DNA of 64,000 nt from Rhodocyclaceae bacterium (GCA_023230455.1 JALNXH010000010.1:1-64000); one strand, 5' to 3'; shown: positions 7,796-16,871, counted from the first letter of the stretch. The notes: generated by a model from the letters alone, not told the origin. Made by a program: numbers and translations.

Positions 7796-9679
7796 ATGAA
7801 TCTGAATTCCATTCGTGTGCGCCTGATCGGTCTGATCGTTCTGCTGGCGCTCGGTTTTTCCTGGTACCTGTTGCGCGATGTGGCGGTTAGCTATGCCGCC
7901 CTCGACGAAGGAACACGGATCGTGACGGTCAGCGAAGCGGCGGTGGCCAGCAGCGCGCTGGTGCACGAGTTGCAGAAGGAGCGGGGCCTTTCCGCCGGCT
8001 ATATCGGTTCCAAGGGAAGCAAGTTCCACGACGAACTGGAACGCCAGCGCAAGGAAACCGACGCGCGCGCCAAGGCTTTGCAGGCCGCGCTCGGCAGCGA
8101 CGGGAAACATCTGCCCGCTGGCGTAGCCAAGAGTCTGGGGACGGCGCTGGAGCATCTGCGCGAAATCGAATCGCGCCGTCGCGCGATCAGCAGTCTCGAA
8201 TTGGCCGGCCCCGAGTCTTTCGCCTGGTTTACCCGCTCGATCGACCTTTATCTGGGGGCTGTGGCCGAAGTCACGCCTACCCTGGGCAATGCTGAAATGA
8301 TGCGCCGCTTCAGCGCCTATGTGATGTTTCTCAACGCCAAGGAACAGGCCGGGCGCGAACGCGCCACCCTCAATGCGGTGTTTGCCGCCGACCGCCCGAT
8401 GGATGCGGCGTTGCTGCGCCGCCTGGCTGGAATCCTCGCCAATCAGGACAGCTATCTTGCCAATTATCGGGTCATGGCCGTCACCGAGGACAACCAAGCG
8501 TTCGACGAGCTGTTGAAAACGCCGCCGGCTGTGGAAACGGCCCGATTGCGGGCGATTGCGCTGGAAAAGGCGCTTGAGGGAGCGTTCGGCGTGGCTCCGG
8601 CGGACTGGTTTGCGACGATCAGCGCCAAGATCAACGCCATGAAGGAACTGGAAGACCGGATCGCTTCGGCCACCACCGAACTCGCCGATCGCCTGCGCTC
8701 CAAAGCGCGGTTCCAGTTGGGGCTGTCGATCACCTTGACCCTGCTGGCGACGGTGGCGACGGTCCTGTTCGCCTGGCTGCTCACCCGCGCGCTGAAAGAT
8801 GTGCATGAGGCGGCGCTGTCTGCGCGGAGCATTGCCGACGGCGATCTGACGATCGCGGTGCGGGTGGATCGGCACGACGAAATCGGCGAGTTGCAGGACG
8901 CGATGGCGCGCACGGTGAGCAAGCTGTCGCACACCATCGGCGAAGTGCTGGAGACCTCGTCGGCGTTGACCAATGCCTCCGGCCAGATCTCTGCGACCAC
9001 GCAATCGCTGGCCCAGTCGTCATCGCAACAGGCGGCCGGCCTGGAAGAGACGACGGCTTCGGTGGAGGAGATGACGGCGTCGATCAACCAGAACACCGAG
9101 AATGCGAAGGTAACGGACGATATGGCGACCAAGGCGGCAGCGGAAGCGCAGGAAGGTGGCGGGGCGGTGAAGGAGACGGTGGCGGCGATGAAGCAGATTG
9201 CCGGGAAGATCGGGATCATCGACGACATTGCCTACCAGACCAACCTGCTGGCGCTGAATGCGGCGATCGAAGCGGCGCGGGCCGGCGAACACGGCAAGGG
9301 GTTTGCGGTGGTGGCGGCGGAGGTGCGCAAGCTGGCAGAGCGGAGCCAGGTGGCGGCGCAGGAGATCGGACAGTTGGCAGGATCGAGCGTGAAGCTGGCA
9401 GAGCAGGCGGGAACGCTGCTGGACGAGATGGTGCCGACGATCAAGAAGACTTCGGATCTGGTGCAGGAAATTGCGGCAGCGAGCCAGGAGCAGAGTGCCG
9501 GCGTGGGGCAAATCAACAGCGCGATGGGGCAGTTGAACCAGGCGACGCAGCAGAACGCCTCGGCGTCGGAGGAACTTGCGGCCACTGCCGAGGAAATGAC
9601 CGGGCAGGCGGAACACTTATACACGTTGATGGCCTATTTCAAGGTTAACCCCGCTGCGGCGGATAGGAGGGAAGGATGA
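7796..9679 (+). CDS. Methyl-accepting chemotaxis protein with a NIT-type sensor domain
   Basis: This 627-residue receptor has an N-terminal membrane helix, then an all-helical periplasmic domain (about residues 35-295) with the ELQKERGLSAGYI signature of the nitrate/nitrite-sensing (NIT) domain family. A second membrane helix (near residues 310-330), HAMP and the signalling hairpin follow. The signalling region is nearly identical in protein to that of the 5394-7019 receptor but uses different synonymous codons. There is no C-terminal CheR tether; the tail is short. The start is ATG 7796 after TAGGAGG. Its stop overlaps the start of the porin gene (ATGA). The NIT assignment suggests, but does not prove, nitrate or nitrite as ligand. 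Confidence 0.9.
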   Translation: MNLNSIRVRLIGLIVLLALGFSWYLLRDVAVSYAALDEGTRIVTVSEAAVASSALVHELQKERGLSAGYIGSKGSKFHDELERQRKETDARAKALQAALGSDGKHLPAGVAKSLGTALEHLREIESRRRAISSLELAGPESFAWFTRSIDLYLGAVAEVTPTLGNAEMMRRFSAYVMFLNAKEQAGRERATLNAVFAADRPMDAALLRRLAGILANQDSYLANYRVMAVTEDNQAFDELLKTPPAVETARLRAIALEKALEGAFGVAPADWFATISAKINAMKELEDRIASATTELADRLRSKARFQLGLSITLTLLATVATVLFAWLLTRALKDVHEAALSARSIADGDLTIAVRVDRHDEIGELQDAMARTVSKLSHTIGEVLETSSALTNASGQISATTQSLAQSSSQQAAGLEETTASVEEMTASINQNTENAKVTDDMATKAAAEAQEGGGAVKETVAAMKQIAGKIGIIDDIAYQTNLLALNAAIEAARAGEHGKGFAVVAAEVRKLAERSQVAAQEIGQLAGSSVKLAEQAGTLLDEMVPTIKKTSDLVQEIAAASQEQSAGVGQINSAMGQLNQATQQNASASEELAATAEEMTGQAEHLYTLMAYFKVNPAAADRREG

Positions 9680-11001
9680 GACGAAGTCGATGGGTCACCC
9701 TGGCAGCACTCGGGTTGTTGCACGTACTCAACGCGTCGGCCGAGGAAGCGCCGGATTATGCGAGCGAAACGCTGAGCGGTAGCTGGGGCGGCCTGCGTGA
9801 AGAAGCCTATCGCCGCGGCATCACCCTCGAGGCGGTTTTGAAGCTCGACTGGTTGCGTACTGGCGGCGGCGTTCAGGCCGGACAGGATACAGCCAGCAAC
9901 CTCGATCTCAAGCTCATGGCCGACCTCGATGCGCTCTACGGTTGGGGCGGTGCGACGGCTTACCTCCATGTGCTCGACAATCGCGGCGGCAAGCCGAACG
10001 CGCGTCTGGCCGGCAGCCTGATGGGGCTGAGCAATATCGAGACCACCGATGCGACGGCGAAGATTTTCCAGGCATGGCTACAGACCAACTATTTCGACGA
10101 CCGGCTCTCCGTACTTGTCGGGCTGTACCCGATCGATTCTGAATTTTCGGTGCTGGATAGCGCCGGACTCTTCCTTCACCCCTCGTTCGGAGCGTCGGCC
10201 GATCTGGCTTTGACGCGCGGGCCGTCGATTTTCAATACGTCGGCTTTCGGCACCCGCCTTAAATGGCTGAGCGCCGACCGCGCGCTCTACGCCCAGGGCG
10301 CCTGGCTCGACGGTATTCCCGGCGACCCGGCGAATCCCTATGGCACGCACATCCGTTTCGACAAGGGTGACGGCAGTTTTTGGATTGCGGAATTCGGTTA
10401 TACGCCGGAAGAAGTCGACCACGTTTCCGCGCCCGTCAGCCCGCAAAATGGCGGTCCGCAGGAACCTGCGGCGGTGGCCGACGAAAAGTACGAGACCTTC
10501 GCCAAATATGCGCTGGGCTTTTGGCGCTACACCTCCAAGGTCGACGATCTGGTGAATGTCGATGCGGTCGGCAATCCGCTACAGCGCCGGAGCCTGGGCT
10601 GGTATGCGCTGGCGGAAAAAACGGTGTATCGGTCGAGCGCCAATCCGGCCGCCAATCTCTCGCTGTTCGCCCGCTACAGCGCCACCGACGGCGATTCGAC
10701 GGAGATTCGCAGCGCCCTCAATCTGGGTGCCCGCTTTCGCGGGCTGATCGCCGGTCGCGACGACGACATCGCCGGCTTGGGCTACACCCGTGCCTACCTT
10801 GGCAACAAGTATCGCCAAACGCAGCAACTGGCCGGCATCGACACTCGCCCGGCCGAGGAGGCGATCGAGTTGACCTATCGTCTGCAATGGTCGAAGTGGC
10901 TTGCGCTGCAACCGCTGTGGCAGCGCGTGCGCTGCCCGGGCGGCGACGCTTCGCAGCCCGACGTGAGTTTCATAGGGATGCGTCTGGAAATCACGCTCTG
11001 A
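9676..11001 (+). CDS. OprB-type carbohydrate-selective porin
   Basis: This 441-residue outer-membrane protein has a signal peptide of about 22 residues (cut near NASA-EE), followed by the OprB start pattern LSGSWGGLREE and repeated beta-strand segments. It ends in an alternating strand with GMRLEITL. OprB porins let sugars and related solutes cross the outer membrane. The ATG overlaps the stop of the NIT-type receptor by four bases, so the two are likely translated together. This is an unusual companion inside a chemotaxis cluster. The true solute may not be a sugar. Confidence 0.85.
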   Translation: MRRSRWVTLAALGLLHVLNASAEEAPDYASETLSGSWGGLREEAYRRGITLEAVLKLDWLRTGGGVQAGQDTASNLDLKLMADLDALYGWGGATAYLHVLDNRGGKPNARLAGSLMGLSNIETTDATAKIFQAWLQTNYFDDRLSVLVGLYPIDSEFSVLDSAGLFLHPSFGASADLALTRGPSIFNTSAFGTRLKWLSADRALYAQGAWLDGIPGDPANPYGTHIRFDKGDGSFWIAEFGYTPEEVDHVSAPVSPQNGGPQEPAAVADEKYETFAKYALGFWRYTSKVDDLVNVDAVGNPLQRRSLGWYALAEKTVYRSSANPAANLSLFARYSATDGDSTEIRSALNLGARFRGLIAGRDDDIAGLGYTRAYLGNKYRQTQQLAGIDTRPAEEAIELTYRLQWSKWLALQPLWQRVRCPGGDASQPDVSFIGMRLEITL

Positions 11002-11032
11002 CGGTTGTGTTGCCTCCCCAAACCGTCGGAGC
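10995..11032 (+). repeat. Hairpin at the 3' end of the porin gene
   Basis: GCTCTGACGGTT (10995-11006) pairs with AACCGTCGGAGC (11021-11032) with one mismatch and a 14-base loop. It overlaps the stop codon of the porin gene. There is no T-run after it, so it may protect the 3' end or act as a weak terminator. The following stretch to 11278 shows no recognisable gene. Confidence 0.45.
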
Positions 11033-11278
11033 TCTGCTTGGCTGCGCGGTAGCGGCTCGGCGAAATTGCCAGTGCGCGTCGTCTGGCCGTCGATGCCCGG
11101 CTGGGCGCGCTGTAGCCGCAGGCCGACGCGCGCGAGGCCGGACGCCCACCTGCTCTGGGAGAGCGACGCAACGCCGGCCACGAATTGATCCAGGATAAGC
11201 GGATGCAATGTCCCTCGCCGGCCAGGGTTGTTGGGCCGTAGAATCACGCCAACGAATGACGGGCAACACGCTAATCCA

Positions 11279-12103
11279 GTGACCAACTCGATCGTCCCCG
11301 GCAGTACCGCCATCACCGATGCGGAGTTCGCCCAGTTCCAGAAGCTGATCTACAGCATCGCCGGCATCAGCATGTCGGATGCGAAGAAGACCTTGCTGGT
11401 CGGCCGGCTCAACAAACGACTCAGGCAGTTCAATTTCGGCAGCTTTGCCGAATACCACCGCTACGTCACCAGCGGTTCCGATCCGATGGAGCTGGAACTG
11501 ATGGTGGATCTGCTGACCACCAACGAGACCTATTTTTTCCGCGAGGAAAAGCATTTCGATTTTCTTCGCACTGTTCTCGCCAAGCATCCGCGCGGCCGCC
11601 CCTTCGACATCTGGAGCGCGGCGTCGTCCACCGGCGAGGAGATCTACACGCTCTGCATGGTGCTCTCCGACATGCTCGGCGTCGATGCCGGCTGGTCGGT
11701 GACCGGTTCGGACATCAGCAATTCGGTGCTCAAAGTCGCGGCGGCCGGCGTGTACTCGCTGGAGCGCGCGCGCGGCCTGCCGCCGGAATATCTGCGCAAG
11801 TACTGCCTCAAGGGGGTGCGCAGCCAGGAAGGGATGTTCGTCATCGACAAGCGCCTGCGCGCCCATACGCGTTTTCTGCGCATCAATCTGAACGAAAAGC
11901 TGCCGGAGATCGGACCGTTCGACGTGATTTTTCTGCGTAATGTGATGATCTATTTCGATCAGGAGACCAAGCGCAAGGTCGTCGCCCGTCTGGTGCAGAA
12001 GCTTCGCCCGCAAGGCTATTTCATCGTCGGCCATTCAGAGACCCTCAACGGCATCAACGAGGAATTGAAGGCCGTGCATCCGACCATCTATCGCAAACCC
12101 TGA
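11279..12103 (+). CDS. cheR: Chemotaxis protein methyltransferase CheR
   Basis: CheR methylates receptor glutamates using S-adenosylmethionine. The protein has the N-terminal helical CheR domain (FQKLIYSIAGISMSDAKK) and the Rossmann methyltransferase domain (DIWSAASSTGEEIYTL, SAM loop; VIFLRNVMIYF; ending GHSETL). The start is set at GTG 11279, giving 274 residues, near the family length. A TTG at 11228 in the same frame would add 17 residues with no homologous look, and the ribosome binding site is weak for both. CheR is 16 bases before cheB. Confidence 0.9.
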   Translation: MTNSIVPGSTAITDAEFAQFQKLIYSIAGISMSDAKKTLLVGRLNKRLRQFNFGSFAEYHRYVTSGSDPMELELMVDLLTTNETYFFREEKHFDFLRTVLAKHPRGRPFDIWSAASSTGEEIYTLCMVLSDMLGVDAGWSVTGSDISNSVLKVAAAGVYSLERARGLPPEYLRKYCLKGVRSQEGMFVIDKRLRAHTRFLRINLNEKLPEIGPFDVIFLRNVMIYFDQETKRKVVARLVQKLRPQGYFIVGHSETLNGINEELKAVHPTIYRKP

Positions 12104-12119
12104 CCCGCCGCAAAACGAC

Positions 12120-13199
12120 ATGAGCAACAAGATCAAGGTACTGGTGGTGGACGACTCGGCCGTGGTACGCCAGGCCGCCAGGGAGCTGCTGGCCAAGGAT
12201 CCGGCGATCGAGGTGATCGGCACGCCCTCGGACCCCTTGTTCGCGCTGGAAACCATGAAAAAGCAGTGGCCCGACGTGATCGTGCTGGATATCGAGATGC
12301 CGCGCATGGACGGCATCACCTTTCTGCGCAAGATCATGGCCGAACATCCGACCCCGGTGGTGATCTGTTCGACGCTGACCGAGCGGGGCGCGCAGACCAC
12401 CATCGAGGCGATGGCCGCCGGTGCGGTGAGCATCATCACCAAGCCGAAAGCGGGGTTGAAACAGTTCCTCGCCGATTCGACGTCGGACATCGTCGGCGCG
12501 GTCAAGGCCGCGGCACTGGTCAACGTACGCCGCCTCGCGCCACGCGGCACATCCACGCCGCCGCCGCCGAAGCTCAGCGCCGACGCGGTTCTGTCCAATA
12601 CGCTGCAACGCAGCGGCGCGATGGCGGTCACCACCGACCTGGTCGTCGCCATCGGCACGTCCACCGGTGGGACGCAGGCGCTGGAGGCGGTGCTGACCAA
12701 GCTGCCGGCGGTGACCACCGGCATCGTCATCGTCCAGCACATGCCGGAAAAGTTCACCGCCATGTTTGCCCAGCGTCTCGACAGCCTGTGCGCGATGGAG
12801 GTTCGCGAGGCGAAGCACGGCGACCGCGTCATCCCCGGCCGGGCGCTGGTCGCTCCGGGCGGCCGGCACATGATGCTGCGCCGCAGCGGCGCGCAGTATT
12901 ACGTCGATGTGGCCGACGGCCCGCTGGTGAACCGGCACAAGCCTTCGGTCGATGTGCTGTTCCGTTCCGTCGCCCAGGTGGCCGGTGCCAATGCGCTGGG
13001 CATCATCATGACCGGGATGGGCGACGACGGCGCGCGCGGATTGAAGGAGATGCACGACGCCGGCGCGCAGACCGTGGCCGAGGACGAATCCACCTGCGTG
13101 GTGTTCGGCATGCCCAAGGAGGCGATCAAGATGGGCGGCGTGGACAAGGTGGTGCCGCTCGATTCGATTCCGCGCGAAATCATCGCCTACAGCCGATAG
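12120..13199 (+). CDS. cheB: Chemotaxis methylesterase/deamidase CheB
   Basis: This 359-residue protein has an N-terminal receiver domain (acidic pair D11-D12, phospho-site in LDIEMPRMDG near residue 58), a linker rich in Ala/Pro, and the C-terminal methylesterase domain. The catalytic triad is visible: Ser in IGTSTGG (near 180), His in QHMPEKF (near 206) and Asp in GMGDDGA (near 300). It removes methyl groups from receptors when phosphorylated by CheA, opposing CheR. It is eight bases before cheD. Confidence 0.95.
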   Translation: MSNKIKVLVVDDSAVVRQAARELLAKDPAIEVIGTPSDPLFALETMKKQWPDVIVLDIEMPRMDGITFLRKIMAEHPTPVVICSTLTERGAQTTIEAMAAGAVSIITKPKAGLKQFLADSTSDIVGAVKAAALVNVRRLAPRGTSTPPPPKLSADAVLSNTLQRSGAMAVTTDLVVAIGTSTGGTQALEAVLTKLPAVTTGIVIVQHMPEKFTAMFAQRLDSLCAMEVREAKHGDRVIPGRALVAPGGRHMMLRRSGAQYYVDVADGPLVNRHKPSVDVLFRSVAQVAGANALGIIMTGMGDDGARGLKEMHDAGAQTVAEDESTCVVFGMPKEAIKMGGVDKVVPLDSIPREIIAYSR

Positions 13200-13206
13200 T
13201 CCGACG

Positions 13207-13794
13207 ATGAGCGAGGTCGAAGATCCGAAGCTGCTGGAACGCCTGGCCCTGAACATCAATCCGGGCGGCTGGGCGGTGGAAAACCAGCGTCCGATCGTGA
13301 CCCTGCTCGGTTCCTGTGTCGCCGTCTGTCTCTACGATCCCAAGCTGATGCTGGGCGGCATGAACCACTTTTTGCTGCCGTGTCGCGGCAAGGCGCAGGG
13401 CGACGATACCGACGTGATCCTGGCCGGCGATTTCTCGATGGAGGTGCTGGTCAACGCCATGCTGACCCGCGGCGCGCGCAAGGAGCGGCTGGTGGCCAAG
13501 GCCTTCGGCGGCGGCGCGGTGGTGACCTCGATCCGCACGGCGATCGGCGAACGCAATGCCGAGTTCGCCGTAGAGTGGCTGGAGCGCGAGGGAATTCCGC
13601 TGGTCGCCCGCGACTTCGGCGGCGCCTGGTCGCGCAAGGTAATTTTCTCGGCGCGCAGCGGCGCGGCGTTTTGTCGCCGACAGTCCGTCGCCCTGCCCGA
13701 GGTCCAGGCCGTGGTCCGCGCCGAGAGCGATTACGAACAGTCGTTGGTGCGCCCGACGCCGAAGGGACCGGACAAGAAGGTCGAGCTTTTCTAA
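13207..13794 (+). CDS. cheD: Chemoreceptor glutamine deamidase CheD with KVELF tail
   Basis: This 195-residue CheD deamidates receptor glutamines and in some bacteria controls CheC. The catalytic Cys lies in LLGSCVAVCLYD (near residue 36) and the His in GGMNHFLLP (near 53). The C-terminus is extended and ends in KKVELF, matching the last five residues of the receptor at 1467-2747. No CheC was found. It is the last gene of the chemotaxis region and is convergent with folA, with 62 bases between them. Confidence 0.93.
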   Translation: MSEVEDPKLLERLALNINPGGWAVENQRPIVTLLGSCVAVCLYDPKLMLGGMNHFLLPCRGKAQGDDTDVILAGDFSMEVLVNAMLTRGARKERLVAKAFGGGAVVTSIRTAIGERNAEFAVEWLEREGIPLVARDFGGAWSRKVIFSARSGAAFCRRQSVALPEVQAVVRAESDYEQSLVRPTPKGPDKKVELF

Positions 13795-13856
13795 GCGACC
13801 CGGCGGATCCGCGCTCGGGGGGCCGATGCGGCTTCCTGCATGGCAGCGCCTGAAGA

Positions 13857-14348
13857 TCAGCGATTGCGTTGATAGGTGACGAAGGCGTAGGCGATGCCGT
13901 TCTCGCTCTGCGTTGCCGAACGGGAAGTCTCGCGCCAGTCGCTGCGTGAGAAAGCCGGAAAATACACGTCGCCCTCGGGCGCCAGATCGACTTCGGTCAA
14001 TATCAGTCGGTCGGCGTTTGGCAGGGCGAGGGCGTACAGCTCGGCGCCGCCGATGATGAAAATGGGGGCGCCTTGCGCCAGTTCAAGCGCCTGGTCGATA
14101 CCGTCGGCGACTTCGGCGCCGTCGGCGCAGTAGCCCGCTTGGCGCGTGACGACGATGTTGCGCCGGCCGGGCAGCGGGCGGAAGCGCGGCGGCAGCGATT
14201 CCCAGGTCTTGCGCCCCATCACCACCGTCGCGCCGCGCGTGGTCTCGCGGAAGAATTTCATGTCCCCCGGCAATTGCCAGAGCAGGGCGTTGTCCTTGCC
14301 GATGGCGCCGTTGCGCGCCACCGCGGCGATCAGTGCGATCTCGCTCAC
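13857..14348 (-). CDS. folA: Dihydrofolate reductase
   Basis: This 163-residue DHFR reduces dihydrofolate to tetrahydrofolate with NADPH. Visible signatures are the N-terminal IALIAAVARNGAIGKDNALLWQLPGDM, here split as AVARNGAIG and WQLPGDM, the VVMGRKTWES nucleotide-binding segment, and IIGGAELY. The length is typical. It is the last gene of a minus-strand thyA-pgi-folA run and overlaps the pgi stop by four bases, so it is probably coupled. It renews the folate oxidised by ThyA two genes upstream. Confidence 0.96.
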   Translation of the reverse strand: MSEIALIAAVARNGAIGKDNALLWQLPGDMKFFRETTRGATVVMGRKTWESLPPRFRPLPGRRNIVVTRQAGYCADGAEVADGIDQALELAQGAPIFIIGGAELYALALPNADRLILTEVDLAPEGDVYFPAFSRSDWRETSRSATQSENGIAYAFVTYQRNR

Positions 14349-15985
14349 GGGATTTTTCGGCAGGCGGCGATCAGCCCCGCCGTCGAGCTGTCGAGGCCAT
14401 CGGCATCAGCGGTGCCCTCGATGACCGGCAGCAGGCGGTTGGCCAGCTGTTTGCCGAACTCGACACCCCACTGGTCGAAGCTGTTGAGGTTCCACAGCAC
14501 GCCGAGCACGAACACCTTGTGCTCGTAGAGCGCGATCAGCTCGCCGAGGCTGTGCGGGTCGAGGCGCGGCAGCAACAGCGTGGTCGACGGCTGGTTGCCG
14601 GGGAAGACGCGGTACGGCGCCAGCGCGTCGATCTCCGTCGCGGCGAGGCCGGCGGCTTGCATCTCGGCGCGCACTTCCTCCAGCGTCTTGCCGCGCATCA
14701 GCGCTTCGCTCTGCGCGAAACAGTTGGCGAGCAGCTTGTCGTGATGGCCGGGCAGCGGATAGTCGGCTTCGCGCAGGGCAATGAATTCGCAGGGGATCAG
14801 GCGGCCGCCCTGATGGATCAACTGGTAGAAGGCGTGCTGGCCGTTGGTGCCGGCTTCGCCCCAGAGGATTGGCGCGGTGGCGTAGTCCACCCGTAAGCCC
14901 TGGCGGTCGACCTGCTTGCCGTTGGACTCCATCTCCAGTTGCTGCAAGTAGTGGGAGAGCAGTTCCAGCGACTGGCTGTAGGGCAGCAGCACCCGCGTTT
15001 CTGCGCCGAGGAAATCGGTGTTCCAGACTTCGAGCAGGGCCAGCGTGGCGGGCAGGTTGCGTTCCACCGGGGTGTCGAAGAAGTGTGCGTCCATCGCCGC
15101 GGCGCCGGCGAGGAAAGCGCGGAAGTTGTCGAAGCCGATGCCCAGCGCCAGCGGCAGGCCGATCGCCGACCAGAGCGAGAAGCGGCCACCGACCCAGTCC
15201 CAGAACTCGAACATGTTCTCGGCGGCAATGCCGAAACGCGTCACCTCGGCACGGTTGGTCGATACGGCGACGAAGTGTCTGGCCACCGCCGCCTCGCCCA
15301 GCGTGGCGACCAGCCAGTCGCGTGCGGAGCGCGCGTTCTGTAGCGTTTCCTGGGTGGTGAAGGTTTTGCTGGCGATGACGAACAGGGTGGTCGCTGGGTC
15401 GAGCTTTTGCAGCGTGGTGGCGAGGTGGGCTCCGTCGAGGTTGGAAACGAAATGCACCTGTAGTTGGGGTGGGTGGCAGGCGGAAAGCGCCTGATAGGCG
15501 GTTTTTGGCCCCAGGTCGGAGCCGCCGATGCCGAGGTTCACCACGTTGCGGATCGGTTCGCCGCGGGCGCCGCGCCAGCGGCCGTCGAGCACTTCGGCAC
15601 AAAAGCGTTCCATCTGCGCCAGCACGCGGCGTACCTCGGGCATCACGTCGCGGCCGTTGCACAGTATCGGCTCGGCGCCACTATGGCGTAGCGCGTGGTG
15701 CAGTACGGCGCGCCGCTCGGTATGGTTGATTGCTTCTCCGTTGCGCATGCGCGCGATCCAGGCCGGTACCTCGGCTTCATGCCACAGCGCATGCAATGCG
15801 GCGAGGCTGTCCGCATCGATGCGCTGCTTGGCGAAGTCGGCCAGCAGGCTGCCGGAAGACAGCGAGAAATGGCGGAAGCGCTTGCCATCGGCGGCGAACA
15901 GTTCGCGCAGATGGCGTTGCCGCATCGTCTCGCCCTGGCGCCGAAGGGCCCGGCCCGCTGCGCTGTCGATGAGCGAGAAGGTCAT
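14345..15985 (-). CDS. pgi: Glucose-6-phosphate isomerase
   Basis: This 546-residue enzyme interconverts glucose-6-phosphate and fructose-6-phosphate. Family signatures are present: LGIGGSDLGPK, SKTFTTQET, the active-site HDKLLANCFAQSEAL region, and the C-terminal DQWGVEFGKQLA. Length and motifs are those of the bacterial long form. It sits between thyA and folA on the minus strand, ten bases after thyA. A sugar-phosphate enzyme inside a nucleotide-folate operon is a local arrangement rather than a functional link. Confidence 0.97.
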   Translation of the reverse strand: MTFSLIDSAAGRALRRQGETMRQRHLRELFAADGKRFRHFSLSSGSLLADFAKQRIDADSLAALHALWHEAEVPAWIARMRNGEAINHTERRAVLHHALRHSGAEPILCNGRDVMPEVRRVLAQMERFCAEVLDGRWRGARGEPIRNVVNLGIGGSDLGPKTAYQALSACHPPQLQVHFVSNLDGAHLATTLQKLDPATTLFVIASKTFTTQETLQNARSARDWLVATLGEAAVARHFVAVSTNRAEVTRFGIAAENMFEFWDWVGGRFSLWSAIGLPLALGIGFDNFRAFLAGAAAMDAHFFDTPVERNLPATLALLEVWNTDFLGAETRVLLPYSQSLELLSHYLQQLEMESNGKQVDRQGLRVDYATAPILWGEAGTNGQHAFYQLIHQGGRLIPCEFIALREADYPLPGHHDKLLANCFAQSEALMRGKTLEEVRAEMQAAGLAATEIDALAPYRVFPGNQPSTTLLLPRLDPHSLGELIALYEHKVFVLGVLWNLNSFDQWGVEFGKQLANRLLPVIEGTADADGLDSSTAGLIAACRKIP

Positions 15986-15995
15986 GGCGTTGCCG

Positions 15996-16790
15996 TCACA
16001 CCGCGACCGGCGCGGCGATATGCGGGTGGGGGTCGTAGCCGGCGAGCGTGAAGTCCTCGAAGCGGAAGGCGAAGAGGTCGTTCACGGCCGGGTTGAGTTG
16101 CATCTGCGGCAGGGCGCGCGGCGGGCGCGAGAGCTGTAGCCGCGCTTGTTCGAGATGGTTGGAGTAGAGATGGCAATCGCCGCCGGTCCACACGAAATCG
16201 CCCGCCGTGTAGCCGCAGATCTGGGCCAGCATCAGGGTCAGCAGCGCATAGGAGGCGATGTTGAACGGCACGCCGAGGAAGATGTCGGCGCTGCGTTGGT
16301 AGAGCTGGCAGCTCAGGCGGCCATTGGCGACGTAGAACTGGAACAGCGCATGGCAGGGTGGCAGCTTCATCTGCGGAATGTCGGTCGGGTTCCAGGCCGA
16401 GACGATGTGGCGGCGCGAGTCGGGATTGTTCTTCAACCCGGCGACCAGCTCGGCGATCTGATCGATCTCGCCGCCACCCTTCTTCGGCCAGTGGCGCCAC
16501 TGGTGGCCGTAGACGGGGCCCAGATCGCCGTTGGCGTCGGCCCAGTCGTCCCAGATCGAGACGCCGTTGTCCTTCAGGTAGCGGATGTTGGTGTCGCCCT
16601 TGAGGAACCACAGCAGCTCGTGGATGATCGAGCGGGTGTGCAGCTTCTTGGTGGTCAGCAGCGGAAAGCCGTCGGCCAGTTTGAAGCGCATCTGCCAGCC
16701 GAACACCGAGCGGGTGCCGGTGCCGGTGCGGTCGGATTTTTCGTCGCCGTGCTCCAGCACGTGGCGCATCAGGTCGAGGTACTGCTGCAT
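15996..16790 (-). CDS. thyA: Thymidylate synthase
   Basis: This 264-residue enzyme makes dTMP from dUMP with methylenetetrahydrofolate. It has the same length as the Escherichia coli enzyme. Visible signatures are DRTGTGTRSVFG near the N-terminus, the catalytic Cys in LPPCHALFQFYV (near residue 146), and QLYQRSADIFLGVPFNIASYA. It is the first gene of the minus-strand unit thyA-pgi-folA. The divergent aminopeptidase gene starts about 80 bases away on the other strand. Confidence 0.97.
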   Translation of the reverse strand: MQQYLDLMRHVLEHGDEKSDRTGTGTRSVFGWQMRFKLADGFPLLTTKKLHTRSIIHELLWFLKGDTNIRYLKDNGVSIWDDWADANGDLGPVYGHQWRHWPKKGGGEIDQIAELVAGLKNNPDSRRHIVSAWNPTDIPQMKLPPCHALFQFYVANGRLSCQLYQRSADIFLGVPFNIASYALLTLMLAQICGYTAGDFVWTGGDCHLYSNHLEQARLQLSRPPRALPQMQLNPAVNDLFAFRFEDFTLAGYDPHPHIAAPVAV

Positions 16791-16810
16791 GGGTGAGCCT
16801 TGTGCATCCG

Positions 16811-16816
16811 TATAAT
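16811..16816 (+). promoter_or_regulatory. Candidate -10 element for the aminopeptidase gene
   Basis: TATAAT lies about 55 bases before ATG 16872 in the thyA/aminopeptidase divergent region. A convincing -35 was not found at the usual spacing. Confidence 0.3.
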
Positions 16817-16871
16817 GGCTTCGATTCTAAGGGAAAGCTCCCGCATCGCCGTCGCCCGCTCACCAAAGCCC

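Noticed and set aside
7049..9004. A 651-residue minus-strand open frame opposite cheW and the NIT-type receptor
   Set aside because: Its composition is low-complexity Arg/Gly/Gln, and both plus-strand genes beneath it are clear family members.
11002..11278. Possible gene remnant between the porin and cheR
   Set aside because: One frame looks weakly protein-like but has internal stops and no recognisable motif. It is reported only as a gene-free gap.
13795..13856. Terminator between cheD and folA
   Set aside because: GC-rich but with no clear stem-loop and T-run on either strand.
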